Below are positions 1-8,716 of a stretch of 64,000 nucleotides of DNA, one piece after another. This DNA is from Amycolatopsis bullii (GTDB lineage: Bacteria > Actinomycetota > Actinomycetes > Mycobacteriales > Pseudonocardiaceae). The stretch's first letter is position 1. Every line of letters begins with the position of its first letter. A model generated the notes under the pieces. That model saw nothing but the letters and a program-made list of their open reading frames with translations, had not been told where the DNA came from and did not search any database. The stretch covers positions 207,410 to 271,409 of the forward strand of contig NZ_BNAW01000007.1 in assembly GCF_014654205.1 (NCBI RefSeq). Direction: 5' to 3'. Both the position numbers and the translations under genes were made by a program.

Positions 1-1124
1 TCGGGGACCTCGGGCGCCCAATCGGCGTCGAGCAGCCCCAGTTCACACTTCTGACGCAGCACCCGTTCGAGGGCGCGGTCGACGGCGGCGACATCGACCG
101 CGCCCCCTTCCACCGCGGCGAGCAGCGGCTCGCCGTAGCAGTCCATGGTCGGCAGCTCGACGTCGATGCCCGCGGTGAGCGCCTGCCGGGCGGCGTCGGC
201 GCGGTCGGCGGCGACACCGTGCAGGCGGTGCAGGAACGCCACCGAGAAGTAGTCGGCGACCACCGTGCCGTCGAACCCGTAGGTGTCCCGCAGCAGGTCG
301 GTCAGCAGGCTCGGGTCGGCGGCGGACGGAAGACCGTCGGTGTCGGTGTAGGCGTTCATCACCGACCGGGCGCCCGCGCGCAGCGCCAGCTCGAACGGGG
401 GCAGCAGGACGTCGGCGATCTCCCGCGGGCCGGCCGAAACCGGTGCGAGGTTGCGCCCGGCGCGCGAGGCGGAGTACCCGACGAAGTGCTTCAGCGTGGC
501 GACGATGCCGGAGGATTCGAGCCCGGCGACGTACGCGCTGCCGATCGTGCCGACCAGGTAGGGGTCCTCGCCGATGGTCTCCTCGACCCGGCCCCAGCGC
601 AGGTCGCGGGCCACGTCGAGGACCGGGGCGAGCCCTTGGTGCACGCCCAGTTCGCGCATGGTCCGCCCGATCTTCGCCCCCATCCGGCGCACCAGGTCCG
701 GGTCGAAGGTCGCGCCCCACGACAGCGGCGCCGGGTAGATCGTCGCCTGCCACGCGGCCAGCCCGGTCAGGCATTCTTCGTGCACCACCGCGGGAATCCC
801 GAACCGGCCACTGGCGACGATCTGCCGCTGGGTGCGCGCGAGGCTGTGCGCGCCGATCACCGGGTCGACCGGCCGGGTGCCGAAGGCGCGGGTCAGCTGC
901 CCGATGCCGTGGCGGACCAGGTCGTCGAAGTCCACCGCCGCGTCGACGAACTCGTGCTGGTGCGGCGCCATCTCGCCGCCGGAGTCGATGCCGACCCAGA
1001 CCCCGTAGAGCTGGGCGAGCTTCTCGCGCAGGGTCATCCGGGCCATCAGGGCCCGGACGCGTTCGCCCGGGTCGGCCGCGGGGTCGCGCCACGGCTCTCC
1101 GGCCGTGGTGGGCTGCGTGGTCAA
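1..1124 (-). CDS. GH3 family beta-glycosidase (probable beta-xylosidase), 3' end cut by window
   Basis: A glycoside hydrolase family 3 enzyme, probably releasing xylose from xylo-oligosaccharides; that specificity is inferred from the neighbouring xylan genes. The N-terminal TIM-barrel domain is clear: MTLREKLAQL near residue 27, then an LKHFVGY segment, then GTVVADYFS with the likely nucleophile Asp291. No signal peptide is seen, so it should act on imported sugars in the cytoplasm. I place the start at a TTG at 1124 (TTQPTTAGEPWRD), because no ATG or GTG gives the full N-terminal GH3 motif; GAAGG lies about 11 nt upstream. It follows the LacI gene by 47 nt on the same strand, so they probably form one operon. 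The C-terminal domain lies beyond base 1. Confidence 0.85.
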   Translation of the reverse strand, partial: MTTQPTTAGEPWRDPAADPGERVRALMARMTLREKLAQLYGVWVGIDSGGEMAPHQHEFVDAAVDFDDLVRHGIGQLTRAFGTRPVDPVIGAHSLARTQRQIVASGRFGIPAVVHEECLTGLAAWQATIYPAPLSWGATFDPDLVRRMGAKIGRTMRELGVHQGLAPVLDVARDLRWGRVEETIGEDPYLVGTIGSAYVAGLESSGIVATLKHFVGYSASRAGRNLAPVSAGPREIADVLLPPFELALRAGARSVMNAYTDTDGLPSAADPSLLTDLLRDTYGFDGTVVADYFSVAFLHRLHGVAADRADAARQALTAGIDVELPTMDCYGEPLLAAVEGGAVDVAAVDRALERVLRQKCELGLLDADWAPEVP

Positions 1125-1171
1125 GGCTGGTCCGCCCTTCGTCTGGGGAGGAGTGGGGAAGGGGAAACGGT

Positions 1172-2182
1172 TCAGGGGAGTGCGCGGGTGGAGTGCCGCA
1201 CCACCAGGCCGGTGTCGAGCGTGACGTGGGTCCGCTCGACCTCGTCGCCGTTGATCAGCGCGATGAGCATGCGGATGGCGCGGTGGCCCATCTCGCGGAT
1301 CGGCTGGTCCACAGTGGTCAGCGGCGGGCTGCAGAGCGCCGACTCGGGCACGTTGTCGAAGCCCACCACGGAAAGGTCGTCGGGCACGGCCAGCCCGAGC
1401 TCGCGGGCCGCGTCCACGGTCGCGATGGCCGAGATGTCGTTCGCGGCGAACACCGCCGTCGGCCGGTCCGGCCCGGTCAGCAGGGCGTGCGCCGAGGCCG
1501 CGGAGACCTCCGGGTCGTAGGCGCCGATCCGGATCAGGTCTTCGTCCGGGGTGATGCCCGCGGCCGTCAACGCCCGCAGGTACCCCGTTTTCCGCAGTTC
1601 GGCCGACTGCAGGTCCGGCCGGCCGGCGAGGAAGGCGATCCGCCGGTGCCCCAGGTCGAGGAGGTGCTCGGTGGCCAGCTGGGCCCCGCGCAGGTTGTCG
1701 GAGTCGATGGTCGGCAGGTGCGACGGCCCGGTGTGCGGGTCGACGGCGACGACCGGCGTGCCCGGGACGACATCCAGCGAAACGGTGGGGGTGACCAGCA
1801 CGGCGCCGTCGACCAGGGTGCCGCTCAGCCGGGACAGATAACGCTTCTCCCAGCCCAGCGGATCCCCGGTGCGCCCGCCCGCGGAGTAGACGACGAGCTC
1901 GAAACCGCTGCCGCGGATGGCGTCCGCCGCGCCCTTGAGCAGCTCCGTCGAGAACGGCTCCAGGTCGGCGACCAGGATGCCGATGACGTTCGTCCGGTGG
2001 TTTCTCAGGCTCTGCGCCACCAGGCTCGCTTCGTACCCGAGCTCTTCGATCACGGCGCGGACTCGCGCGAGCGTCGCGGCGGAGACGCCGTAGCGCTCGT
2101 TGATCACCTTCGAAACCGTGGCCACCGAGACGCCGGCCCGAGCGGCGACGTCACGGATGGTCACCCTGGAACTGGGCTGCAT
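1172..2182 (-). CDS. LacI family transcriptional repressor of the xylan/oligosaccharide module
   Basis: A 336-residue LacI-type repressor. The N-terminal helix-turn-helix (VTIRDVAARAGVSVATVSKV, residues 7-26) and hinge helix are followed by a periplasmic-binding-protein-like effector domain, with DRPTAVFAANDISA and VVGFDNVPES typical of sugar-responsive members. It is transcribed away from an ABC sugar-importer operon and heads the GH3 gene. The arrangement is like the streptomycete bxlR-bxlEFGA xylobiose system, so a xylo-oligosaccharide effector is my inference. Its own promoter (TTGTCG-17-TAGTCT) places transcription start at or next to the ATG, so the mRNA is probably leaderless. A 14-bp dyad overlaps that -35 box and fits autoregulation. 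Confidence 0.9.
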   Translation of the reverse strand: MQPSSRVTIRDVAARAGVSVATVSKVINERYGVSAATLARVRAVIEELGYEASLVAQSLRNHRTNVIGILVADLEPFSTELLKGAADAIRGSGFELVVYSAGGRTGDPLGWEKRYLSRLSGTLVDGAVLVTPTVSLDVVPGTPVVAVDPHTGPSHLPTIDSDNLRGAQLATEHLLDLGHRRIAFLAGRPDLQSAELRKTGYLRALTAAGITPDEDLIRIGAYDPEVSAASAHALLTGPDRPTAVFAANDISAIATVDAARELGLAVPDDLSVVGFDNVPESALCSPPLTTVDQPIREMGHRAIRMLIALINGDEVERTHVTLDTGLVVRHSTRALP

Positions 2183-2188
2183 CGGCTC

Positions 2189-2217
2189 AGACTAACCATA
2201 GAAAACGTTATCGACAA
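2189..2217 (-). promoter_or_regulatory. Promoter of the LacI-GH3 operon (leaderless)
   Basis: On the minus strand TTGTCG (2217-2212), a 17-nt spacer and TAGTCT (2194-2189) form a sigma-70-like promoter. Only six bases separate the -10 box from the LacI ATG at 2182, which predicts a leaderless transcript. There is no Shine-Dalgarno sequence before this ATG. Confidence 0.55.
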
Positions 2218-2219
2218 CG
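2206..2219. promoter_or_regulatory. Putative LacI operator between divergent promoters
   Basis: CGTTATCGACAACG is a 14-bp inverted repeat with a single mismatched pair (positions 5/10). It overlaps the LacI -35 box and ends one base before the TTGACA of the importer promoter. One bound repressor dimer could therefore block both directions. Confidence 0.55.
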
Positions 2220-2220
2220 A

Positions 2221-2250
2221 TTGACACGGCATTTGTCCCGGGAGCAGACT
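2221..2250 (+). promoter_or_regulatory. Promoter of the ABC importer-GH115 operon
   Basis: A consensus TTGACA at 2221-2226, an 18-nt spacer and CAGACT at 2245-2250. It lies 68 nt upstream of the binding-protein ATG and directly beside the putative LacI operator. Confidence 0.5.
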
Positions 2251-2317
2251 CTTCGCCAACCCGGGCGCGGAAGCCGCCCCGTCCAACTCGGCCGAAGCTG
2301 TCAGGAGTGGACCCACG

Positions 2318-3613
2318 ATGTTTGTGAAACGCCGGATCGCCGTTCTCGCCGCCCTGGCGGCCATCGCCCCGTTCGCGCTCTCCGCGTGCAGCGGGGGGAA
2401 CGAAACCCCCGCTCAGCCGAGCGGCCCGGTCACGTTGACCTGGTGGCACAACGGCACCACCGATCCGATCAAGTCGGTCTGGGCACAGGTCGTCGCCGAC
2501 TACCAGAAGGCGCACCCCGAAGTCACGATCAAGGCCCAGCCGCTGCAGAACGAGGACTTCAACACGAAGGTGCCGCTCGCCCTGCAGTCCCCCGAGCCGC
2601 CGGACATCTACCAGTCCTGGGGCGCGGGCGACCTGGCCGGGCAGATCACCTCGGGCAAGGTCGCCGACATCACCGGCGACACCAAGTCGTGGATCGAGCA
2701 GGCCACCGGCAAGTTCGGCGAGAAGTGGCAGGTCGACGGCAAGCAGTACGGCGTGCCGTTCACGCAGCACTTCGTCGGCTTCTGGTACCGCAAGGACCTG
2801 TTCGAGCAGGCGGGAATCACCACCCCGCCCAAGACCATGGACGAGCTGAACGCCGCCGTCACGGCGCTGAAGGCCAAGAACATCGCGCCGATCTCGGTCG
2901 GCGGGAAGGACCGCTGGCCGGATGCCTTCTACTTCAACTACTTCGCCATCCGCGAATGCTCGACCGCGGTGCTCCAGCAGTCGGTGAAGGCGGTCAAGCT
3001 CGAGGACCCGTGCTGGACGAAGGCCGGGCAGGACCTCAAGAACTTCCTGGCCACCGAACCGTTCCAGACCGGGTTCGCCGGCACGCCCGCCCAGCAAGGC
3101 GCGGGCAGCTCCGCCGGCCTCGTCGCCAACGGCAAGGCCGCGATGGAACTGCAGGGCGACTGGGAGCCCGGCACGATGTCGTCGCTGACCGAGGACAAGG
3201 ACCTGGACTCGAAGATCGGCTGGTTCCCGTTCCCGACCGTGGCCGGCGGGCAGGGCGACCCGGCGGCCGCGCTCGGCGGCGGTGATGGTTTCGCCTGCAC
3301 CACCCGCGCGTCGAAGGCCTGCACGGCTTTCCTGCAGTACCTGGTCAGCGAGCCGGTGCAGACCGAGCTCGCCGCGAAGGGGACCGGCCTGCCCGTGAAC
3401 GCCGCGGCCGCGAAGTCGCTGAAGACCGACGTGCTCCGACAGGTCAACGACTACGGCACGAAGGCGCCGTACGTGCAGATGTACTTCGACCGGGCCTTCC
3501 CGACGGCGGTCGGCGCCGCGCTGAACGACGCGGTGGCCAACATGTTCGCCGGCCAGGGCACCCCCGAAGGCATCGTGACCGCCGTCAACCAGGCCGCGGC
3601 GGGCAACAAGTGA
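2318..3613 (+). CDS. ABC sugar-importer extracellular binding lipoprotein
   Basis: The 431-residue solute-binding protein of a CUT1-type carbohydrate importer. The signal peptide ends in a lipobox (ALSAC, Cys about residue 24) that would anchor it outside the membrane. The mature protein has the family-1 substrate-binding fold (VTLTWWHNGTTDP, then AAMELQGDWEPG in the second lobe). AGGAG lies 9 nt before the ATG. The two permeases follow with overlapping codons. Next to GH115, GH10 and GH3 genes the ligand is most likely a xylo-oligosaccharide or aldouronate; this is inference. Confidence 0.9.
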   Translation: MFVKRRIAVLAALAAIAPFALSACSGGNETPAQPSGPVTLTWWHNGTTDPIKSVWAQVVADYQKAHPEVTIKAQPLQNEDFNTKVPLALQSPEPPDIYQSWGAGDLAGQITSGKVADITGDTKSWIEQATGKFGEKWQVDGKQYGVPFTQHFVGFWYRKDLFEQAGITTPPKTMDELNAAVTALKAKNIAPISVGGKDRWPDAFYFNYFAIRECSTAVLQQSVKAVKLEDPCWTKAGQDLKNFLATEPFQTGFAGTPAQQGAGSSAGLVANGKAAMELQGDWEPGTMSSLTEDKDLDSKIGWFPFPTVAGGQGDPAAALGGGDGFACTTRASKACTAFLQYLVSEPVQTELAAKGTGLPVNAAAAKSLKTDVLRQVNDYGTKAPYVQMYFDRAFPTAVGAALNDAVANMFAGQGTPEGIVTAVNQAAAGNK

Positions 3614-4581
3614 CCACGGCGACGACTCCGGCGCGGGCGGCGGCGCGGCCGCCCGCGCCGGCGGTCCGCGCCCGGGCGAAACGCTCCGGCCTCGGCAAAC
3701 GCCTGGAGCTGGCGGTGCTGCTCGGGCCGGCCCTGCTGGTGTTCGCCGGGTTCGTCCTGGTTCCGATCGGCATCGCCGCCTTCTACAGCCTGTTCAAGTG
3801 GAACGGCTTCGGCGCGCTCGACGACTTCGTGGGCTTCGACAACTACGCCGACGCGTTCAACGGCACGGTGTTCCAGGGCGCCATCGTGCACAACCTGATC
3901 ATCGCCGGGCTGTCGATCGTGGTGCAGCTGCCGCTGTCGATCGGGCTGGCGATGCTGCTCAACCGGAAGCTGCGGGGCCGCGCCGTGCTGCGCGCCCTGG
4001 TGTTCGCCCCCTACGTGCTGTCCGAGGCGATCACCGCGGTCATCTGGTCGCTCATGCTGCAGCCGAACAGCTTCGCCGACCAGGTGCTCAAGAGCGCCGG
4101 GCTCGGCGGGCTGATCCACAACTGGCTGGCCGACCCGGGCATCGTGCTCTACACGCTGTTCGCGGTGATCACCTGGAAGTACATCGGCTTCGGCATCATC
4201 CTGCTGCTCGCCGGCCTGCAGGGCGTGCCGGCCGAACTGCGCGAGGCCGCGGCGCTCGACGGCGCGTCGGCGTGGCAGACCACCCGGCACGTCGTGCTGC
4301 CGCTGCTGGGTCCGACCATCCGGATCTGGATCTTCCTCTCGGTGATCGGCTCGCTGCAGCTGTTCGACGTCGTCTGGATCATGACCACCGGCGGCCCGGC
4401 GAACGCCTCGACGACGATGGCGACCTACCTGATCGACCACGGCTTCAAACGCTACGAGTTCGGGTTCGGTTCGGCGGTGGCGGTGATCCTCTTCGTCATC
4501 TGCTTCCTGTTCGCCCTGCTGTACCAGCGGTTCGCGCTCCGTCGGGACACCCAGGGCGCCCTGACCAGAATGGTGGGCTGA
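3610..4581 (+). CDS. ABC sugar-importer permease, MalF type
   Basis: A 323-residue inner-membrane permease with six predicted transmembrane segments. The binding-protein-dependent transport signature appears at ELREAAALDGASAWQTTRHVVLPLL, whose EAA loop docks the ATPase. The GTG start overlaps the stop of the binding-protein gene by four bases (GTGA), so translation is coupled. No ATPase gene follows, so a shared MsiK-type ATPase encoded elsewhere is expected, as in streptomycete CUT1 systems. Confidence 0.9.
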   Translation: MTTATTPARAAARPPAPAVRARAKRSGLGKRLELAVLLGPALLVFAGFVLVPIGIAAFYSLFKWNGFGALDDFVGFDNYADAFNGTVFQGAIVHNLIIAGLSIVVQLPLSIGLAMLLNRKLRGRAVLRALVFAPYVLSEAITAVIWSLMLQPNSFADQVLKSAGLGGLIHNWLADPGIVLYTLFAVITWKYIGFGIILLLAGLQGVPAELREAAALDGASAWQTTRHVVLPLLGPTIRIWIFLSVIGSLQLFDVVWIMTTGGPANASTTMATYLIDHGFKRYEFGFGSAVAVILFVICFLFALLYQRFALRRDTQGALTRMVG

Positions 4582-5405
4582 TGCGGTCCGGCAAGTTCGG
4601 CCTGTCGATGGGCTACCTCGCGGCGATCGTCATCGTCGGCGTGACAGTCGTGCCGTTGCTGTTCGTCGTGCTCGGCGGGTTCCGCACCAACGCCCAGATC
4701 AACACCGACCCGGCCGGGCTGCCCGGCCCGTGGGTGACCGACAACTACGCCTCGGTCCTGGGTTCGAGCGCGTTCTGGACGTTCCTGGGCAACAGCGCGC
4801 TGATCGCCGTGATCGCGACCGCGCTCGCCGTCGCGCTCGGGTCGATGGCCGGGTACGCCCTCTCGCGGTACCAGTTCAAGGGCCGGGAGGCGTTGTACAC
4901 GCTGTTCACCATCGGTCTGCTGTTCCCGCTGACGGTGGCGACGCTGCCGCTGTACCTGTGGCTGCGTCAGCTGGGCATGCTGGAGAGCTTCTGGGGCGTC
5001 GCGATCCCCGAGGCGGCGTTCTCCCTGCCGGTGACGATCGTGATCCTGCGGCCGTTCATGCACGCCATCCCGGGCGAGATCGAGGACGCCGCCGTGCTCG
5101 ACGGCGCCACCAGGCTCGGGTTCTTCTGGCGGATCCTGCTGCCGCTGTCGACGCCCGCGCTGACCACGGTCGCCGTGCTGGCCTTCGTCACCAGCTGGAA
5201 CGCCTACCTGCTGCCGCTGCTGGTGTTCAACGACTCCGGGCACTTCACGCTCCCGCTCGGCGTCGCGATGTTCCAGTCCCAGTTCTCCCAGGACACCGCC
5301 AGGGTGCTCGCGTTCACCGCCCTGTCGGCGATCCCGGCGCTCGCGTTCTTCGTGCTCGCCGAACGGCGCATCGTCGGCGGGCTGACCGGATCCGTGAAGG
5401 GCTGA
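4581..5405 (+). CDS. ABC sugar-importer permease, MalG type
   Basis: The second 274-residue permease of the same importer. It has the MalG-like layout: a first membrane helix at residues 9-31, an external loop (TNAQINTDPAGLP) and the EAA motif EIEDAAVLDGATRLGFFWRI near residue 170. The ATG overlaps the previous stop by one base (TGATG). It is followed 15 nt later by the GH115 gene, so uptake and debranching share one transcript. Confidence 0.9.
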   Translation: MRSGKFGLSMGYLAAIVIVGVTVVPLLFVVLGGFRTNAQINTDPAGLPGPWVTDNYASVLGSSAFWTFLGNSALIAVIATALAVALGSMAGYALSRYQFKGREALYTLFTIGLLFPLTVATLPLYLWLRQLGMLESFWGVAIPEAAFSLPVTIVILRPFMHAIPGEIEDAAVLDGATRLGFFWRILLPLSTPALTTVAVLAFVTSWNAYLLPLLVFNDSGHFTLPLGVAMFQSQFSQDTARVLAFTALSAIPALAFFVLAERRIVGGLTGSVKG

Positions 5406-5420
5406 CTCAGGAGGTCTGCC

Positions 5421-8400
5421 GTGCCGTCCGAGGTACACCGTCGTGCCTTCCTGCACCTGGTCGCGCTGGCCGGGGCCGGGTCCGTGGCCCTGCCGGGCCT
5501 GGCCGAAGCCGGAACCGGATTCCCGTTGGTGTCGCGGGGGAAGGCCGCGACGATCGTGGTCGGCTCGGGCGACCTGCCCGGGGTGCGGCGGGTCGTCGGG
5601 GACCTCGCTGCCGACGTCGAACGCGTCACCGGCGTGCGGCCCGCGGTGTCGTTCGACGTCGTGCCCGCGCACGGCCCGGTCGTCGTGGTCGGCACCCTGG
5701 GCCACAGCCCGCTGGTCGACGACCTGGTCGCCGCCGGGAAGCTCGACGTCACCGGCATCGCCGGGAAGTGGGAGACGTCGCTGAGCCAGGTCGTCGACGG
5801 ACGGCTCGTTCTCACCGGCAGTGACCAGCGCGGGGTGATCTACGGCGTCTACGAGGTCTCCCGGCGCATCGGCGTCTCGCCCTGGTACTGGTGGGCGGAC
5901 GTGCCGCCGCGGCGGCAGGCGGAGCTGCACCTGCCGGGGGAGCGGTTCAGCCTCGGCACCCCGCACGTGAAGTACCGCGGCTTCTTCATCAACGACGAGA
6001 ACCCGGCGCTCGGCACCTGGGCCCCGGCCTACTTCGGGCCGGGCCAGGCACCCGGTTTCCCGAACGGCTTCAACCACCTGTTCTTCGCCAAGGTCTTCGA
6101 GACCATGCTCCGGCTGCGGGCCAACTACCTCTGGCCGGCGGTGTGGGGTCGCGCGTTCGCCGAGGACGATCCGCTCAACCACGCCACGGCCAAGGAGTAC
6201 GGCATCGTGATGGGCACCTCGCACGAGGCGCCGATGATGCGCGGCATCGAGGAGTGGAACCGGCACGCGGTGCCCGCCGTCCGCGACGCGGCCGGGACCA
6301 TCACGACCCCGGGGCACGATCCGTACGGCGGCACGGGGGAGTGGAGCTTCCGCCGCAACGGCGAAGCGATCAAGGCCTACTGGACCGACGGGATCCGCCG
6401 GATGGTCCGCGAGGACTTCGAAGGCGTCGTCACGCTCGGCATGCGCGGCAACGGCGACGTCGGTCTCCCCGACGGCGACGGCATCGAGCTGATGCGGGAG
6501 ATCATCGCCGCCGAGCGCGAGATCCTCGCCCGGGAGACCGGCCGCGACCTCACCACGGTGCCGCAGGTCTGGACCCTCTACAAAGAAGTCCAGCGGTACT
6601 GGGCCAAGGGCCTGCGGCCGCCGGACGACGTCATCGTCGTGTTCACCGACGACAACTGGGGCAACATCCGCAAGATGCCCGACCTGTCCCTGCCGCCGCA
6701 CCCCGGCGGGTACGGGCTCTACTACCACTTCGACTACGTCGGCGGCGGCCGCAACTACAAGTGGGTCGACACCGCGCTGCTCGCGAACACGTGGGAGCAG
6801 CTGCACCAGGCGTACGCCTTCGGCAACGACCGGCTGTGGGTCGCCAACGTCGGGGACATGAAGGGCAACGAACTGCCGCTGCAGTTCTTCCTCGACTACG
6901 CCTGGGACCCCGCCTCGCTGCCGGCCGAGCGACTGTCCACCTGGGAGCGTCAGTTCGCTTCGGAGAACTTCGGCGCGGCCCTGGCGGCGGACATCGCCGG
7001 AGTGCTGCACGACTACGGGCGGCTGCAGTCCCGCCGCAAGCCGGAGCTGCTCAACCGGCGGATCACGGTGGACGCGGCCGGCACGATCACCTACGACGAC
7101 CAGATGACGCCGTTCAGCCTGGTCAACTACCGCGAGCTGGACCGCGTCACCGACGAGTGGCACGACCTCGCGGCGCGGGTGGCGAAGATCGGCGCGCGGC
7201 TGCCCCAGGCGTTCCAAGACGCCTTCTACGAGCTGGTCCAGTACGCGGCCCAGGCGACGGCGAACCTGTACGCGCTGCGGCGGGCCGAGTTCACCAACCT
7301 GCTGTACGCCGCCCAGGGCCGGGCGTCGGCGAACGCGCTGGCCGCCGTGACCGAGGCCCGGTTCGCCGACGACCTGGCGCTGGCGGAGAAGTACAACACC
7401 GGCATCGCGGGCGGCAAGTGGAAGGGTTTCCAGACCCAGCCGCACATCGACTACGGCGACGTCGCCCGCTACGGCCCGAACGCGCCGTGGCAGCAGCCGG
7501 AGAAGGACAACGTCGCCCTGCCGGACGTGATCTTCCCGGCGGTCCGGCGGGTGGACGTGCCGGCCGCGGCCGCGCTGGGGATCGCGGTCGACGGCTCGCC
7601 GGACGCGTGGCCCGGCGCCGCGGGACGGCCGGCGTTGCCGGAGTTCAGTCCCTACCAGAGCGCGCCACCGCAGTACGTCGACGTCTTCAACCGCGGCCGG
7701 ACCCCGTTCCGCTGCACCGTTTCGCCCGGTGCGCCGTGGGTGCTGGTCGAGCCGCGCGGCGGCCGGGTCACCGAGGAGCTGCGGATGACCGTCCGGATCG
7801 ACTGGCGCCGGGCCCCGAAGGGCACCACGACGGTGCCGATCACGGTGTCGGGCGCGGGGAGCTCGGTCGTGGTGGACGCCGTCGTGCGCAATCCGGCCTC
7901 GCCGGTCCGCGGGTTCGTCGAAGCCGGTGGGTACGTGTCGATGGAGGCCGACCACTGCAGCGCGAACGTCGGCGCCGGCGAGGTGGCGTGGCGGCGCATC
8001 CCGGACATCGGACGGACCGGGGCGGGGATGACCCCGTTCCCGGTGACGGCGGCGAGCCGTGCACCGGGAACGGGGCCGCGCCTGGAGTACCGGACGACGC
8101 TGTTCACGACCGGGCCGGTGACGGTGTGGGCGTACCTGTCCCCGCGCAGCAACGTGCTCGCGGGCGACGGGCTGAGGTACGCGATCGCGTTCGACGACGC
8201 GGAACCGCAGGTCGTGAACATCACGAAGGCGACGGGGGCGGACGACACGTCCATGAACCGCCAGTGGGAACGGACCACTTCGGACAACGTGAACCTGACG
8301 GCGACCCAGCACGTGATCGGGGCGGCGGGACCGCACGTGCTCAAGTTCTGGATGGTCGACCCGGCGGTGATCGTGCAGAAGCTGGTGATCGACACGGGTG

Positions 8401-8453
8401 GGCTGCGGCCGAGCTACCTGGGGCCGCCGGAAAGCATGCGGTGGCCGTGGTGA
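5421..8453 (+). CDS. GH115 family xylan alpha-1,2-(4-O-methyl)glucuronidase, Tat-exported
   Basis: A 1010-residue glycoside hydrolase family 115 protein that removes (methyl)glucuronic acid side groups from glucuronoxylan. A twin-arginine leader (HRRAFLHLVALAGAG) precedes the N-terminal a/b domain. The catalytic barrel carries KYRGFFINDENPALG and LRLRANYLWPAVWG. The C-terminal accessory domain contains GFVEAGGYVSMEADH, characteristic of the family. GTG at 5421 has a perfect AGGAGG 7 nt upstream. Its place in the importer operon suggests that debranching and oligosaccharide uptake are co-expressed. The length agrees with family members of about 950-1000 residues. Confidence 0.9.
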   Translation: MPSEVHRRAFLHLVALAGAGSVALPGLAEAGTGFPLVSRGKAATIVVGSGDLPGVRRVVGDLAADVERVTGVRPAVSFDVVPAHGPVVVVGTLGHSPLVDDLVAAGKLDVTGIAGKWETSLSQVVDGRLVLTGSDQRGVIYGVYEVSRRIGVSPWYWWADVPPRRQAELHLPGERFSLGTPHVKYRGFFINDENPALGTWAPAYFGPGQAPGFPNGFNHLFFAKVFETMLRLRANYLWPAVWGRAFAEDDPLNHATAKEYGIVMGTSHEAPMMRGIEEWNRHAVPAVRDAAGTITTPGHDPYGGTGEWSFRRNGEAIKAYWTDGIRRMVREDFEGVVTLGMRGNGDVGLPDGDGIELMREIIAAEREILARETGRDLTTVPQVWTLYKEVQRYWAKGLRPPDDVIVVFTDDNWGNIRKMPDLSLPPHPGGYGLYYHFDYVGGGRNYKWVDTALLANTWEQLHQAYAFGNDRLWVANVGDMKGNELPLQFFLDYAWDPASLPAERLSTWERQFASENFGAALAADIAGVLHDYGRLQSRRKPELLNRRITVDAAGTITYDDQMTPFSLVNYRELDRVTDEWHDLAARVAKIGARLPQAFQDAFYELVQYAAQATANLYALRRAEFTNLLYAAQGRASANALAAVTEARFADDLALAEKYNTGIAGGKWKGFQTQPHIDYGDVARYGPNAPWQQPEKDNVALPDVIFPAVRRVDVPAAAALGIAVDGSPDAWPGAAGRPALPEFSPYQSAPPQYVDVFNRGRTPFRCTVSPGAPWVLVEPRGGRVTEELRMTVRIDWRRAPKGTTTVPITVSGAGSSVVVDAVVRNPASPVRGFVEAGGYVSMEADHCSANVGAGEVAWRRIPDIGRTGAGMTPFPVTAASRAPGTGPRLEYRTTLFTTGPVTVWAYLSPRSNVLAGDGLRYAIAFDDAEPQVVNITKATGADDTSMNRQWERTTSDNVNLTATQHVIGAAGPHVLKFWMVDPAVIVQKLVIDTGGLRPSYLGPPESMRWPW

Positions 8454-8556
8454 GCGGGCTCGCGCGGGGCGCCGGAGGGCGCGAAGCGAGCGAGCTTGCG
8501 GTGGCCGTGCTGAGCGAGTTCGCCCGGGGCGTCGGAGCGAGCGGGGCGAAAGGACC
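8437..8556 (+). repeat. Imperfect 60-bp tandem duplication across the GH115 stop codon
   Basis: Two copies begin at 8437 and 8497 with the same TGCGGTGGCCGTG. The first 41 nt match at 36 positions; after that they diverge into GCGAAGCGAGCGAGC-like sequence. The first copy holds the GH115 stop codon. It looks like a local duplication of the gene's 3' end. Confidence 0.6.
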
Positions 8557-8716
8557 CGGCCCGGCTTCGCACCGGCCGGAAGGGCTGCCGAGCACCCGGC
8601 CGCCGGGGGCGCCCCCCGTTTTCCACTCTACCGGTGGGCACCGACAGTTCCGGCGCCCGGATCGTGCTGAACGACAGCCGGCGCCGCGCCCGCCGGCCGT
8701 GGATCAGCCTCGATCC
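8557..8716. other. Convergent intergenic stretch, no supported gene
   Basis: Between the GH115 and LacI 3' ends. It contains TTTTCCACTC at 8620-8629, matching one arm of the hairpins at 27644 and 37801, so it may hold a decayed copy. A 37-codon GTG frame at 8634-8747 is not supported as a gene. No terminator with a T-run is visible. Confidence 0.4.

Noticed and set aside
4452..8336. A very long open frame antisense to the importer and GH115 genes
   Set aside because: High GC keeps antisense frames open. The translation is low-complexity (V, R, G, H, D-rich), while the sense strand has clear family motifs throughout.
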